A stretch of 64,000 bases of DNA, from positions 269,041 to 333,040 of the forward strand of contig NZ_JACTOJ010000003.1 in assembly GCF_032335695.1 (NCBI RefSeq), in the 5' to 3' direction. Source of the DNA: JACTOJ01 sp032335695. Its GTDB lineage: Bacteria; Bacillota; Clostridia; Clostridiales; Clostridiaceae. The position numbers were made by a program, and so were the translations under genes. The notes under the pieces are model-generated. The model did not search any database. It saw only the letters and a program-made list of their open reading frames with translations, and was not told the DNA's origin. Below, in pieces: positions 8,554-16,768 of the stretch (positions within the stretch are counted from its first letter, which is position 1; each line of letters starts with the position of its first letter).

Positions 8554-9537
8554 ATGAAGTGGTTTAGATCAGATAAAACTAAGACCGTAAAGACCAAGGA
8601 AGAATCAAATTTTTCAGTAGAACAAAAAGAAATTGTAGATTTGAGAAAAACTCCAGATCATGATAAAAATATTAACTATGGAATTCTACATATTGAAGAA
8701 AAACTTGAAGATTTTATGGAAGAAGAAGTAAAAGTAACTCAGTCTATTAAAGATATAGATAATACATATTCAAAAATCAATAGCATACAAGAGATGATTA
8801 ATAAATTGGATACTAACTTTAATGATTTCAGCCAGTATGCTAGCAAGATAAATGGAGTTATGGAACGTTCTGAAGTGGCAGTTAAGCAAGCAGATGATAA
8901 AATGGGGACTTTGGCGCATAAAATTAATGGTACATGTACTCAGCTTGATTCTATTACGCAAGCTTTTTATGGATTGGAAAGCAGCTCTAAAAATATTCAA
9001 GAGATGTCTAATAGTATTACAAGTATAGCTGACAGCACCAATCTTTTAGCATTAAATGCGTCCATTGAGGCTGCTAGAGCAGGAGAAGCTGGAAGAGGCT
9101 TCGCAGTTGTAGCAGAGGAAATAAGAAAGCTTTCTTCTTCAACTACAGAATTAGTAAGCGGAATAGACGAAAGCGTTAAAAAACTATATGAAAGTATAGA
9201 CTCCTTGAGAGAAGAAATAAGATCATCAAAAGTAGCCACTCAAGATAATTTTGAATACGCTCAAAATGTTCAAAAAGATTTTAAGCAGGTTACAGACTGC
9301 ACAGATGAAGTAAAGAACTTTAGTCAGCATATAATAAAAGGCATGAAAATGACAAGCTCTGAAATAAATGGGGCAGCTACAGGAGTTGGATCAGTTGCTG
9401 AACTTGTTAATTCCTTTGGGGATAAATTAGACAAATTGAATTTAAGGATGAATACAAGATCTACTATTATTTGTGACATTACTGATTTCCTGCAGCAGAT
9501 AGAGAACTTGTTAGCAGATTCGATAAAAGAGAAATAA
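8554..9537 (+). CDS. Soluble methyl-accepting chemotaxis protein without a sensor domain
   Basis: A 327-residue cytoplasmic chemoreceptor. The signalling tip is recognisable as DSTNLLALNASIEAARAGE then GRGFAVVAEEIRKLSSS, around residues 155-205, flanked by long coiled-coil helices. The N-terminal 60 residues are charged (KTKEESNFSVEQKEIVDLRK) and contain no PAS, Cache or membrane segment. It therefore lacks a sensory input and probably takes it from the FIST protein encoded directly upstream. It would contact CheW/CheA in a cytoplasmic array. Translation starts at ATG after AGGTGAGG. Confidence 0.9.
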   Translation: MKWFRSDKTKTVKTKEESNFSVEQKEIVDLRKTPDHDKNINYGILHIEEKLEDFMEEEVKVTQSIKDIDNTYSKINSIQEMINKLDTNFNDFSQYASKINGVMERSEVAVKQADDKMGTLAHKINGTCTQLDSITQAFYGLESSSKNIQEMSNSITSIADSTNLLALNASIEAARAGEAGRGFAVVAEEIRKLSSSTTELVSGIDESVKKLYESIDSLREEIRSSKVATQDNFEYAQNVQKDFKQVTDCTDEVKNFSQHIIKGMKMTSSEINGAATGVGSVAELVNSFGDKLDKLNLRMNTRSTIICDITDFLQQIENLLADSIKEK

Positions 9538-9560
9538 AAAAATATTTTCAAAATATAGCT

Positions 9561-9604
9561 TTGAGCTTATTTAGTTGCTTGTAACTTGCATACTGAATAA
9601 GCTT
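9561..9604. terminator. Bidirectional terminator between convergent genes
   Basis: AGCTTATTTAGT at 9564-9575 pairs with ACTGAATAAGCT at 9592-9603 with one G-U pair. It lies between the chemoreceptor (plus) and the FetB-like gene (minus) and has T-rich or A-rich flanks on both sides. Confidence 0.75.
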
Positions 9605-9610
9605 TGTTTT

Positions 9611-10381
9611 TTATTTTTGCACCAGCTGTTTTCTATTAGTGAAGAAACCCTTGTAGGATAAATAGCATGCTATGAAAGAAGATATTGAGGTAGTTGAAAG
9701 GAGCATGAATGTCACCATTATCTGATATTTGATTGCTTCTACTGGTGGTGTGCCAGCAAGTATAAGCCCTGTCATCATACCGGGTAATGATACAATGCCT
9801 AAGGTCTTTGCTGAGTCAATTGTTGGAAGCATGCCAGTTTTTATTGAATCCCTAATTATATCAATAGCAGATGGCAAGATATCCGCGCCAAGTGAAAGCT
9901 TTGTTTCAACTTCTTCTCTTTTATTTTTAAAATTTGAACTTAATTGCCTGTAACAAAGTCCTAAAGCTACCATTGCATTGCTTATTATCATACCGCTGAC
10001 AGGAATAATTTGATAAGGCTCATATTTGATTGCACGAGAAAATACAAGAATAGCAAGGGTTGATATAGTTCCTACAGCTATTGATATAAAAGATATCAGC
10101 AGTCCGTTTTTTATTGCTTTACCTCTTTTGGAAGCATTATATGCGGCATTGAAAGTCATGAATAAAAGAAGTATGGTTGTAAATATTGGATTGTTAAAAC
10201 CAAAAATATAATTAAGCAAATACCCTACAATGATAAGTTGAAGGATTGCTCTGACAACGCTTATTATAATTTCCTTCTCAAGTTTTAATTTCTGAAAATA
10301 TGAAAACAATAAGGACACCAATACTAGAGATGAGGAAATTAAAAGTGAAGAAGTATTCATTAAATTACTGCTTACGTTCAT
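9611..10381 (-). CDS. fetB: FetB-like ABC transporter permease (UPF0014)
   Basis: A 256-residue integral membrane protein of the FetB/YbbM (UPF0014) family, which with FetA forms an ABC exporter linked in E. coli to iron efflux and oxidative-stress resistance. Family segments include LQLIIVGYLLNYIF, TFNAAYNASKRGK, PVSGMIISNAMVALGL, ETKLSLGA and the conserved loop VSLPGMMTGLILAGTPPVEA, followed by QIMVTFMLL. I count about seven hydrophobic segments. Its start overlaps the end of the ATPase gene by 4 nt, so they form one coupled unit. The gene symbol is by family, and the transported metal is not shown by the sequence. Confidence 0.88.
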   Translation of the reverse strand: MNVSSNLMNTSSLLISSSLVLVSLLFSYFQKLKLEKEIIISVVRAILQLIIVGYLLNYIFGFNNPIFTTILLLFMTFNAAYNASKRGKAIKNGLLISFISIAVGTISTLAILVFSRAIKYEPYQIIPVSGMIISNAMVALGLCYRQLSSNFKNKREEVETKLSLGADILPSAIDIIRDSIKTGMLPTIDSAKTLGIVSLPGMMTGLILAGTPPVEAIKYQIMVTFMLLSTTSISSFIACYLSYKGFFTNRKQLVQK

Positions 10382-11034
10382 TTTAGCACCTCCAATGATT
10401 TTATTTTACCAGCTTCAATGGTTAATAATTTATGTGCATCTCTCTTACTTTGTTCAGGATTATGTGTTATCCAAATGATGGTTGTACCGTTTTGGTTCAG
10501 CAATTTTATCACATTTTCAACAATTAAGGTATTATTAACATCCAGTGCAGAGGTTATTTCATCCAAAAGCAATATTTCAGGCTTAGATAACAATGTTCTG
10601 ATAAGCGCAATCCTCTGCTTTTCGCCGCCAGACAGATTTTTCACATCCTTTTCTAAATATTCTTTATCAAGATTAAAAAGGGTTAAAAGTTCTTCTGCCC
10701 TTTTTAAATCTACTTTAATGCCTCTTATTTGATATGGAAAATAAATATTATCCATAACTGTTTCGCCAAAAAGATATGGAGTTTGAAAGCAGTATGCAAT
10801 ATTTTTTCTGAGTTCAATAGGATTATGTTCCATAATAGATTTATTTTTATATATTATTGTACCTTTTGTTGGACTTATTAGGTGGCAGCAAAGTTTAAGA
10901 AAGGTGCTTTTACCACTTCCAGATGGACCGACAACAGAAATATAATCACCTTGATTAATGGACATTGTTATATCTTTTAGTATAGTTTTATTATCATTAA
11001 TAAAAAATGTATTTTGGAATTCTAATAACGGCAA
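10378..11034 (-). CDS. fetA: FetA-like ABC transporter ATP-binding protein
   Basis: The ATPase partner of the FetB-like permease. It has Walker A VGPSGSGKST, Q-loop YCFQTPYLFGETV, signature LSGGEKQRIALIR, Walker B ILLLDEITSALD and H-loop WITHNPEQ. I start at TTG 11034 because GGGGGA lies 6 nt upstream and the resulting N-terminus (LPLLEFQNTFF) matches the usual family start and gives 218 residues. An in-frame ATG at 11100 would add 22 residues with no support. The exporter is predicted to remove excess iron or another metal from the cytoplasm. Confidence 0.87.
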   Translation of the reverse strand: MPLLEFQNTFFINDNKTILKDITMSINQGDYISVVGPSGSGKSTFLKLCCHLISPTKGTIIYKNKSIMEHNPIELRKNIAYCFQTPYLFGETVMDNIYFPYQIRGIKVDLKRAEELLTLFNLDKEYLEKDVKNLSGGEKQRIALIRTLLSKPEILLLDEITSALDVNNTLIVENVIKLLNQNGTTIIWITHNPEQSKRDAHKLLTIEAGKIKSLEVLK

Positions 11035-11227
11035 AGGACTTCCCCCAATCAATAAACATTTTTTTATGTTTTTAATATACGTTTTGAACTTATTATTCAA
11101 ATTTAGTATCTTATTGACTATAGTTTACTTAGCTGATAAGATAATACAGAAAAACTATTAATTTTTACATCTTACTTCTTAATGAATAGAATAAATAATC
11201 TTTTTGCTACAGCTCCATATTTAATGA

Positions 11228-11914
11228 CTAAACTATTTGTCTAAGCTTCATTAAGTCTGAGATTTCATAGGTTGGGTTTAAATTAGTTTTGTTGCTTAAT
11301 TTTTTCGGATTGTACCAGCAAGTATCTATTCCAAAATTTATGCCGCCTTGTATATCTGAACTTAAGCTGTCGCCAACCATTAATACCTTCTTCTTATTAA
11401 TGCATTTTAAAGTGTTTAAGGCATACTGAAATATTTCTGGATTAGGTTTTGATATTTCAATTTCCTCAGAAATGACAACTGTTTCAAAAAATTTTCCTAT
11501 TACAGATTTTCTTACTCTATTATGCTGTACATCCTTTAGACCGTTAGTTACGATAGCAAGTCTATAGGAAGCTTCATGTAAGCTTTCTATTAAATTTGTA
11601 CTGCTTTCGAATAAAAAGGATGCCTCTGATAGATGCTGAGCGTAGTGTTTTGCGAATTCATTTCCATCAAATTTTTCTTCTAAAGCTTTGGATAATCTTC
11701 TGAATCTTTCCACATTCAAGTCTTTCTGTTCAATTAGACCATTTTCGAGTTCCTTCCAAATGGCGGAGTTTATAGTCTTGTATATGCTTAAATGGTAATT
11801 TTCATTATAATCTATGTTGAAATCTATCATAGTATTTTTTAAAGCATGCTTTTCAGATTTTTCAAAATCGAATAAGGTTTCATCTGCATCAAATAATATA
11901 ACTTCATATTTCAT
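11228..11914 (-). CDS. YjjG-type pyrimidine nucleotidase, HAD family
   Basis: A 228-residue HAD hydrolase closest to YjjG/YfnB noncanonical pyrimidine 5'-nucleotidases, which hydrolyse damaged nucleoside monophosphates. Motif I is LFDADETLFDFEKSEK (Asp9, Asp11), with the helical cap of subclass I after it. Motif II is IVTNGLKDVQHNR, then VVISEEIEISKPNPEIF (motif III lysine), and motif IV is MVGDSLSSDIQGGINFG. The IDTCWYNP motif near the C-terminus is typical of the YjjG group. It starts at ATG after a GGGGGAT site and is a separate unit upstream of the fetAB-like genes, with about 190 nt between. Confidence 0.88.
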   Translation of the reverse strand: MKYEVILFDADETLFDFEKSEKHALKNTMIDFNIDYNENYHLSIYKTINSAIWKELENGLIEQKDLNVERFRRLSKALEEKFDGNEFAKHYAQHLSEASFLFESSTNLIESLHEASYRLAIVTNGLKDVQHNRVRKSVIGKFFETVVISEEIEISKPNPEIFQYALNTLKCINKKKVLMVGDSLSSDIQGGINFGIDTCWYNPKKLSNKTNLNPTYEISDLMKLRQIV

Positions 11915-12094
11915 GAATATAAATCCCCCTGTAATCTGTGATATGTTATATAAGTTACCACATCTGCGAAAATATTAATAGGACATATGTCATGCTAGTA
12001 TTTTATTGGAGTAAATTTTTCTTACTATAAAGTAAAATAAAAATTGAATTAGAAAATAGGCTAAGTATTTCTAAAATGTGAGTTTGCTTTTTCA

Positions 12095-12241
12095 GGTGCT
12101 ATTGTAGCAATTATTGGAGCACCTTATTTTATATACTTGCTAGCTAGAAAAGGCAAAAAAGCAAATAAAAAATATTATAAAAAACTACAAAAAATTATTA
12201 TAAAAACTGTTGACAGCTCCAAGAAAACAATGTATGATTAA
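12095..12241 (+). pseudogene. C-terminal remnant of a FecCD-type iron transporter permease
   Basis: This frame reads GAIVAIIGAPYFIYLLARKG followed by a lysine-rich tail and a stop at 12241. The first part matches the C-terminal end of FecCD/BtuC-family siderophore permeases, where a GxxxAxIGAPxFxxLL motif closes the protein. Nothing upstream encodes the rest of the gene, so about 300 residues are missing. The promoter of the beta-glucoside operon lies inside the last codons of this remnant. The remnant is small and is identified from one motif, so the call is moderate. Confidence 0.6.
12210..12238 (+). promoter_or_regulatory. Sigma-A promoter of the beta-glucoside operon
   Basis: TTGACA at 12210-12215 and TATGAT at 12233-12238 are separated by 17 nt. 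They lie about 30 nt upstream of the first RAT antiterminator. The position is right for transcription to begin just before the RNA switch. Confidence 0.75.
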
Positions 12242-12271
12242 AACATCAAGAAAACGTTTATATGGTTGTTT

Positions 12272-12301
12272 GGATTGTTACTGACTCGATCAGGCAAAAC
12301 C
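12272..12301 (+). promoter_or_regulatory. Ribonucleic antiterminator (RAT) upstream of the antiterminator gene
   Basis: GGATTGTTACTGACTCGATC followed by AGGCAAAACC matches the RAT hairpin bound by BglG/LicT/SacY proteins. Its 3' end overlaps the 5' arm of the terminator at 12296-12352. Binding of the dimeric antiterminator would stabilise the RAT hairpin and prevent terminator formation, so the regulator gene controls its own expression. Confidence 0.9.
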
Positions 12302-12352
12302 TTAGTTAATTAAAAAGATTTATGTCTTTTATAAATTAACTAAGGTTTTTTT
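12296..12352 (+). terminator. Conditional terminator of the first RAT switch
   Basis: AAAACCTTAGTTAATT at 12296-12311 pairs with AATTAACTAAGGTTTT at 12334-12349 and is followed by T residues. The 5' arm begins inside the RAT. It is 32 nt upstream of the LicT/BglG-type gene. Confidence 0.92.
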
Positions 12353-12383
12353 CATAAAAGCTATTATAGGATGGAGGATAGGG

Positions 12384-13226
12384 ATGGTAATACAGAAGAT
12401 ATTTAATAATAATGTCATATTAGCAAAAGATTCAGATAAACATGAATTCGTTGTTATGGGGCGGGGAATCGCATTTAAAAAGAATGCGGGAGAAAAGGTG
12501 GATGAGAGTCTTGTAGAGAAGACATTCATTCTTAAACAAAAGGATGCCTCTGAAAAATTTAAGTTATTATTAGAAGATGTGCCTATGGAATATGTATCTC
12601 TATGCTATGATGTAATCGAATACGCTAAGAATGTATTAGATATCAAACTAAATGACTATATATATGTTACACTTACAGATCATATCAGCAATACATTAAA
12701 TATGTATAGCGAGGGAATAAGAAATACTAATCCATTGATTTGGGAAATTAAAAAATTTTATCCCAAGGAATTCAATGTGGGATTAAAAGCATTAGAATTT
12801 ATTAAGGATGAAACTGAAAAACTTTTAGATGAAGATGAAGCAGCTAATATAGCCCTTCATTTGATAAATGCGCAGATTAACAGTTCCTACAATAAGGCTG
12901 ATGATGTGGCTAAAAATGCAAAAATGATACAGGATATTTTAAACATTGTCAAGTATACCTATAATATATCACTAGATGAAAAATCTATAAGCTATGAAAG
13001 ATTTGTTACACATTTAAGGTTTTTCTTCCAAAGGTTAAATAAAAAAGAAAATTCAAAAATAGATGCTGCAGAAGGAGTTGAAGAAGATTTTTTATTGAAA
13101 CAGGTTAGGGAAAAATATAAATCAGCTTATAATTGTATGCTTAAAATAGAAAAATATTTAGAAAAAGAGTTATCAGATGAAGAAAAATTGTACCTAACTG
13201 TTCATATTCAGAGGATTACTCAATAA
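12384..13226 (+). CDS. licT: BglG/LicT family transcription antiterminator
   Basis: A 280-residue RNA-binding antiterminator. Residues 1-55 are the co-antiterminator domain (IQKIFNNNVILAKDSDKHEF then VVMGRGIAFKKNAGEKVD). Two PTS regulation domains follow, with the conserved phosphorylatable histidines seen in TLTDHISNTL and IALHLINAQ (PRD1) and in FVTHLRFFFQRL and YLTVHIQRI (PRD2). When beta-glucosides are transported, EIIB stops phosphorylating PRD1 and the dimer binds the RAT hairpins at 12272 and 13240. The start is ATG after GGATGGAGGATAGGG. The gene is flanked by two RAT/terminator switches, so both it and the PTS gene are controlled. Confidence 0.94.
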   Translation: MVIQKIFNNNVILAKDSDKHEFVVMGRGIAFKKNAGEKVDESLVEKTFILKQKDASEKFKLLLEDVPMEYVSLCYDVIEYAKNVLDIKLNDYIYVTLTDHISNTLNMYSEGIRNTNPLIWEIKKFYPKEFNVGLKALEFIKDETEKLLDEDEAANIALHLINAQINSSYNKADDVAKNAKMIQDILNIVKYTYNISLDEKSISYERFVTHLRFFFQRLNKKENSKIDAAEGVEEDFLLKQVREKYKSAYNCMLKIEKYLEKELSDEEKLYLTVHIQRITQ

Positions 13227-13239
13227 AATTTAATATTTT

Positions 13240-13268
13240 GGATTGTTACTGGTAAAGCAGGCGAGACC
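13240..13268 (+). promoter_or_regulatory. Second ribonucleic antiterminator (RAT), before the PTS gene
   Basis: GGATTGTTACTGGTAAAGCA followed by GGCGAGACC is a second RAT sharing GGATTGTTACTG and CAGGC with the first. It overlaps the 5' arm of the terminator at 13261-13327. It lies between the antiterminator gene and the PTS gene. Confidence 0.9.
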
Positions 13269-13327
13269 AAATCAGATAGTAATATATTTTAACGTATTTT
13301 ACTATCCGTGCTGGGTCTCGCTTTTTT
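13261..13327 (+). terminator. Conditional terminator of the second RAT switch
   Basis: GCGAGACC at 13261-13268 pairs with GGTCTCGC at 13314-13321, with an inner stem GATAGTAA / TTACTATC, followed by six T. It is 30 nt upstream of the PTS start codon. Confidence 0.9.
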
Positions 13328-13356
13328 ATATAAAAAATACAAAGGAGATGTAAAAA

Positions 13357-15249
13357 ATGAAATATGAAAAACTTGCAAAAGACATCATTAAAAATGTTGG
13401 TGGTAAAGAAAACGTTAATAGCTTGACACATTGCGTTACACGTCTGCGTTTTAAATTGAAGGACGAAAGTAAAGCTAATACAGATGTTTTAAAAAATATG
13501 GATGGTGTTGTTACTGTAGTAAAGAGCGGTGGGCAATATCAAGTAGTTATAGGTAACCATGTTCCTGAGGTTTATGCAGACGTGGTAGCAGTAGGAGGCT
13601 TTCAGACAGCAGCAGGAGCTGAAGAGCCAGAGGAAAAAATTAATGCTTTCAATAAATTTATAGATATTGTATCGGGAGTTTTCACTCCAATCCTAGGAGT
13701 GCTATGTGCAACAGGTATGATAAAGGGTATGAATGCATTGCTTGTTGCTTTTGGATTACTTAGTGATAAATCGGGAAGCTATGCAATGTTAAATGGTATT
13801 GGTGACAGCTTGTTTTATTTCTTGCCTATATTTCTAGGATACACAGCATCTAAAAAGTTTAAATCCAATGAATTTGTTGGTATGGCGATTGGTGCTTCTA
13901 TGCTTTATCCTAAGATAGCGGCTTTTAGCGCAGCTCCAGTCATAAATACTTTATTTAAAGGTACTTTAATAGAATCTCCAATACATTTGAACTTCTTGGG
14001 TATTCCAGTAATATTAATGGATTATTCTTCCACGGTTATACCTATAATACTAGCAATATTTGCAGCTTCTAAAATTGAAAGAGGCTTTAAGAAGATAGTA
14101 CCAGATGTTGTTAAAGCTTTCGTTGTTCCATTCTGCACATTGTTAGTTACTGTTCCATTAACCTTTATAGTAATAGGCCCTATAGCAACCTGGGCTGGTA
14201 AATTATTAGGAGCGATTACTCTTGCACTTTATAACTTAAGCCCAGTAGTAGCAGGTATATTTATTGGCGGGTTCTGGCAGGTATTTGTAATGTTTGGATT
14301 ACATTGGGGTCTAGTTCCAATAGCTATAAACAATCTATCAGTATTAAAGGCTGACCCTATCCTTGGAACTATGTTTGGAGCTTCCTTTGCGCAGATAGGT
14401 GTAGTATTGGCTATATTAATTAAAACCAAGAATAAGAAGTTAAAGGCTATAGCTCTCCCAGCTTTCATTTCAGGTATATTTGGAGTTACAGAACCAGCTA
14501 TATACGGTGTTACTCTTCCACGTAAGAAGCCATTCATATTGAGCTGTATTGGCGGAGCAGTAGGCGGAGGCATATTAGGTATTGCAGGAAGCAAGATATA
14601 TATGATAGGCGGAATGGGTATATTCGGAATTCCAACTTATATATCACCTTCGGGAATAACCGCTGGTTTCTATGGTGCCATAATAGCAATGATAGTAAGC
14701 TTCGTTGTAGGTTTCTTATTAATGATGGTTACAGGTTTTAAAGATGACGAAATTCAAGTCGTTAAGAAGGAAGCAGAGGGAGAAGTTCTAGTTAAACAAG
14801 AAACTGTAGCTAGCCCATTAAAAGGCGAAGTTAAGGCTTTATCAGAAGTTAAAGATGAAGTGTTTTCCACAGGGGCTTTAGGAAAAGGTGTTGCAATAGA
14901 ACCAACTGAAGGAAAAGTGGTTGCACCTATAAGCGGAGTATTGACAACAGTATTTCCAACTGGTCATGCAATTGGAATCACAAGTGATGGTGGCGCAGAA
15001 ATATTGATTCATGTAGGTATGGATACAGTTCAATTGGATGGAAAATATTTTACCGTAAAAGTAAAACAAGGTGATCATGTTACCGTGGGACAAGAATTGT
15101 TAGAGTTTGATATAAAAGCAATAAAAGCAGCAGGTTATTCCTTAACAACTCCAATAGTTGTTACTAATTCAGCTAACTACTTAGATATTATAGAAACAGA
15201 TAAAAAGTCAATTAATTACGAAGAAGAACTATTATCTGTGATGATTTAA
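13357..15249 (+). CDS. bglP: Beta-glucoside PTS transporter, EIIBCA
   Basis: A 630-residue membrane permease that imports and phosphorylates beta-glucosides. Domain order is EIIB (1-90, active Cys26 in LTHCVTRLRF), EIIC (about 110-460, ten or so membrane segments, with HWGLVPIAINNL and GVTEPAIYGVTLP) and EIIA of the glucose type (about 490-630, His537 in PTGHAIG and the phosphorylated His552 in ILIHVGMDT). It is preceded by the second RAT switch and followed by two 6-phospho-beta-glucosidase genes, so transport, cleavage and regulation are in one operon. Translation starts at ATG after AAAGGAGATG. EIIB would also control the antiterminator by phosphorylation. Confidence 0.95.
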   Translation: MKYEKLAKDIIKNVGGKENVNSLTHCVTRLRFKLKDESKANTDVLKNMDGVVTVVKSGGQYQVVIGNHVPEVYADVVAVGGFQTAAGAEEPEEKINAFNKFIDIVSGVFTPILGVLCATGMIKGMNALLVAFGLLSDKSGSYAMLNGIGDSLFYFLPIFLGYTASKKFKSNEFVGMAIGASMLYPKIAAFSAAPVINTLFKGTLIESPIHLNFLGIPVILMDYSSTVIPIILAIFAASKIERGFKKIVPDVVKAFVVPFCTLLVTVPLTFIVIGPIATWAGKLLGAITLALYNLSPVVAGIFIGGFWQVFVMFGLHWGLVPIAINNLSVLKADPILGTMFGASFAQIGVVLAILIKTKNKKLKAIALPAFISGIFGVTEPAIYGVTLPRKKPFILSCIGGAVGGGILGIAGSKIYMIGGMGIFGIPTYISPSGITAGFYGAIIAMIVSFVVGFLLMMVTGFKDDEIQVVKKEAEGEVLVKQETVASPLKGEVKALSEVKDEVFSTGALGKGVAIEPTEGKVVAPISGVLTTVFPTGHAIGITSDGGAEILIHVGMDTVQLDGKYFTVKVKQGDHVTVGQELLEFDIKAIKAAGYSLTTPIVVTNSANYLDIIETDKKSINYEEELLSVMI

Positions 15250-15326
15250 CCAACAGTAAGTTCTAAGCAGTTTATGCTTGGAACTTATTTCCTATAAAGT
15301 TTTCTAAAGAAAGGAGATATATATTT

Positions 15327-16754
15327 ATGAAGGGGTTTCCAAAAGACTTTTTGTGGGGAGGAGCTACAGCTGCTAACCAATGTGAAGGAGGATACTTAGA
15401 AGGTGGTAAAGGTTTATCTACAGTGGATGTAATCCCAGCGGGAAAAGATCGCTTTCCTGTGATGCTTGGTAAGAAAAAAATGCTTGAATGTGATAGAGAA
15501 CACTATTATCCAAGCCATGAAGCTATAGACTTTTATCATAGATACAAAGATGATATAAGATTATTTGCAGATATGGGTTTTAAATGCTTTAGACTCTCCT
15601 TATCTTGGACGAGGATATTTCCTAATGGAGATGACAAAGAGCCTAATGAAGAGGGATTAAAATTTTACGATGCTGTGTTCGATGAATGTATTAAGCAGGG
15701 CATAGAACCCTTAGTAACTATAACTCATTTTGATGTGCCAATAAATTTGGTAAAGACGATAAATTCTTGGAAGAGTCGTAAAATGGTTCAGCATTATGAA
15801 AGATTGTGTGAAACCATTTTTACTCGTTATAAAAATAAGGTTAAATATTGGCTTACCTTTAATGAAATTAATATGCTTTTGCATCTGCCTTTTGTAGGAG
15901 CAGGCTTGGTATTTGAAGAAGGAGAAGATGAAGAAGCCATTAAATATCAGGCCGCTCATCATCAGTTAATAGCCAGTGCTAAGGCTACTGAAATAGCTCA
16001 TAGAATAAATCCAGAATTTAAGATAGGCTGCATGCTTGCGGCAGGGAATACCTACGCCAATACCTGTGCCCCAGAGGATGTCTGGAAGGCTTTAGAAAAG
16101 GATAGAGAAAACTACTTTTTTATTGATGTGCAATCACGAGGAGAATATCCTAACTATGCTAAAAAGATGTTTGAGATAAAAGGGATAAATGTAGTTATGG
16201 AACCTGGAGATGAGGAACTTTTAAAGAAGAACACTGTGGATTTTGTATCCTTTAGCTACTATGCATCAAGACTTACTAGTGCTGACCCAAAGGCAAGCTC
16301 ACAGACAGAGGGAAATGTATTTGCCACTCTTAAAAATCCATATTTAAAAGCTAGTGAATGGGGATGGCAGATTGATCCTATTGGGTTAAGAATAACTCTT
16401 AACTCTCTTTATGACAGATATCAAAAACCTTTATTTATTGTAGAGAATGGATTGGGAGCAATAGACACTCTAGATTCACAAGGTAATATAGAGGATGATT
16501 ATAGAATCGAATATTTAAGAGAGCATATTAAAGCTATGAGAGCTGCAATTAATGAGGATGGAGTTGAATTATTAGGTTATACCCCTTGGGGCTGTATAGA
16601 TTTAGTAAGTGCCTCTACAGGAGAAATGAAAAAACGTTATGGGTTTATATATGTTGATAATGATAATGAAGGAAAAGGAACACTAATCAGAAGCAAGAAA
16701 AAAAGTTTTTATTGGTATAAAAATGTAATTACCACTAATGGTAAGGAATTATAA
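15327..16754 (+). CDS. 6-phospho-beta-glucosidase, GH1 (first copy)
   Basis: A 475-residue GH1 enzyme that splits the phosphorylated disaccharides delivered by the PTS into glucose 6-phosphate and an aglycone or glucose. It has the family N-terminal signature FLWGGATAANQCEGG, acid/base Glu180 in YWLTFNEINML and nucleophile Glu373 in FIVENGLGAID. The phosphate-binding region near the C-terminus, DLVSASTGEMKKRYGFIYVD, is the pattern of 6-phospho enzymes such as BglA. There is no signal peptide. It starts after AAAGGAGATATAT. The protein is a close paralogue of the next gene, with 14 nt between them. Confidence 0.95.
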   Translation: MKGFPKDFLWGGATAANQCEGGYLEGGKGLSTVDVIPAGKDRFPVMLGKKKMLECDREHYYPSHEAIDFYHRYKDDIRLFADMGFKCFRLSLSWTRIFPNGDDKEPNEEGLKFYDAVFDECIKQGIEPLVTITHFDVPINLVKTINSWKSRKMVQHYERLCETIFTRYKNKVKYWLTFNEINMLLHLPFVGAGLVFEEGEDEEAIKYQAAHHQLIASAKATEIAHRINPEFKIGCMLAAGNTYANTCAPEDVWKALEKDRENYFFIDVQSRGEYPNYAKKMFEIKGINVVMEPGDEELLKKNTVDFVSFSYYASRLTSADPKASSQTEGNVFATLKNPYLKASEWGWQIDPIGLRITLNSLYDRYQKPLFIVENGLGAIDTLDSQGNIEDDYRIEYLREHIKAMRAAINEDGVELLGYTPWGCIDLVSASTGEMKKRYGFIYVDNDNEGKGTLIRSKKKSFYWYKNVITTNGKEL

Positions 16755-16768
16755 AAAGGAGTGATAAT

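Noticed and set aside
12250..12266. Catabolite-control (cre) site near AAGAAAACGTTTATAT
   Set aside because: It matches the cre consensus only in the central part, and the flanking bases do not fit. The RAT switches explain the regulation better.
14229..14594. 121-codon minus-strand open frame inside the PTS gene
   Set aside because: It lies wholly in the EIIBCA coding sequence, which is a clear full-length family match, and it has no ribosome binding site.
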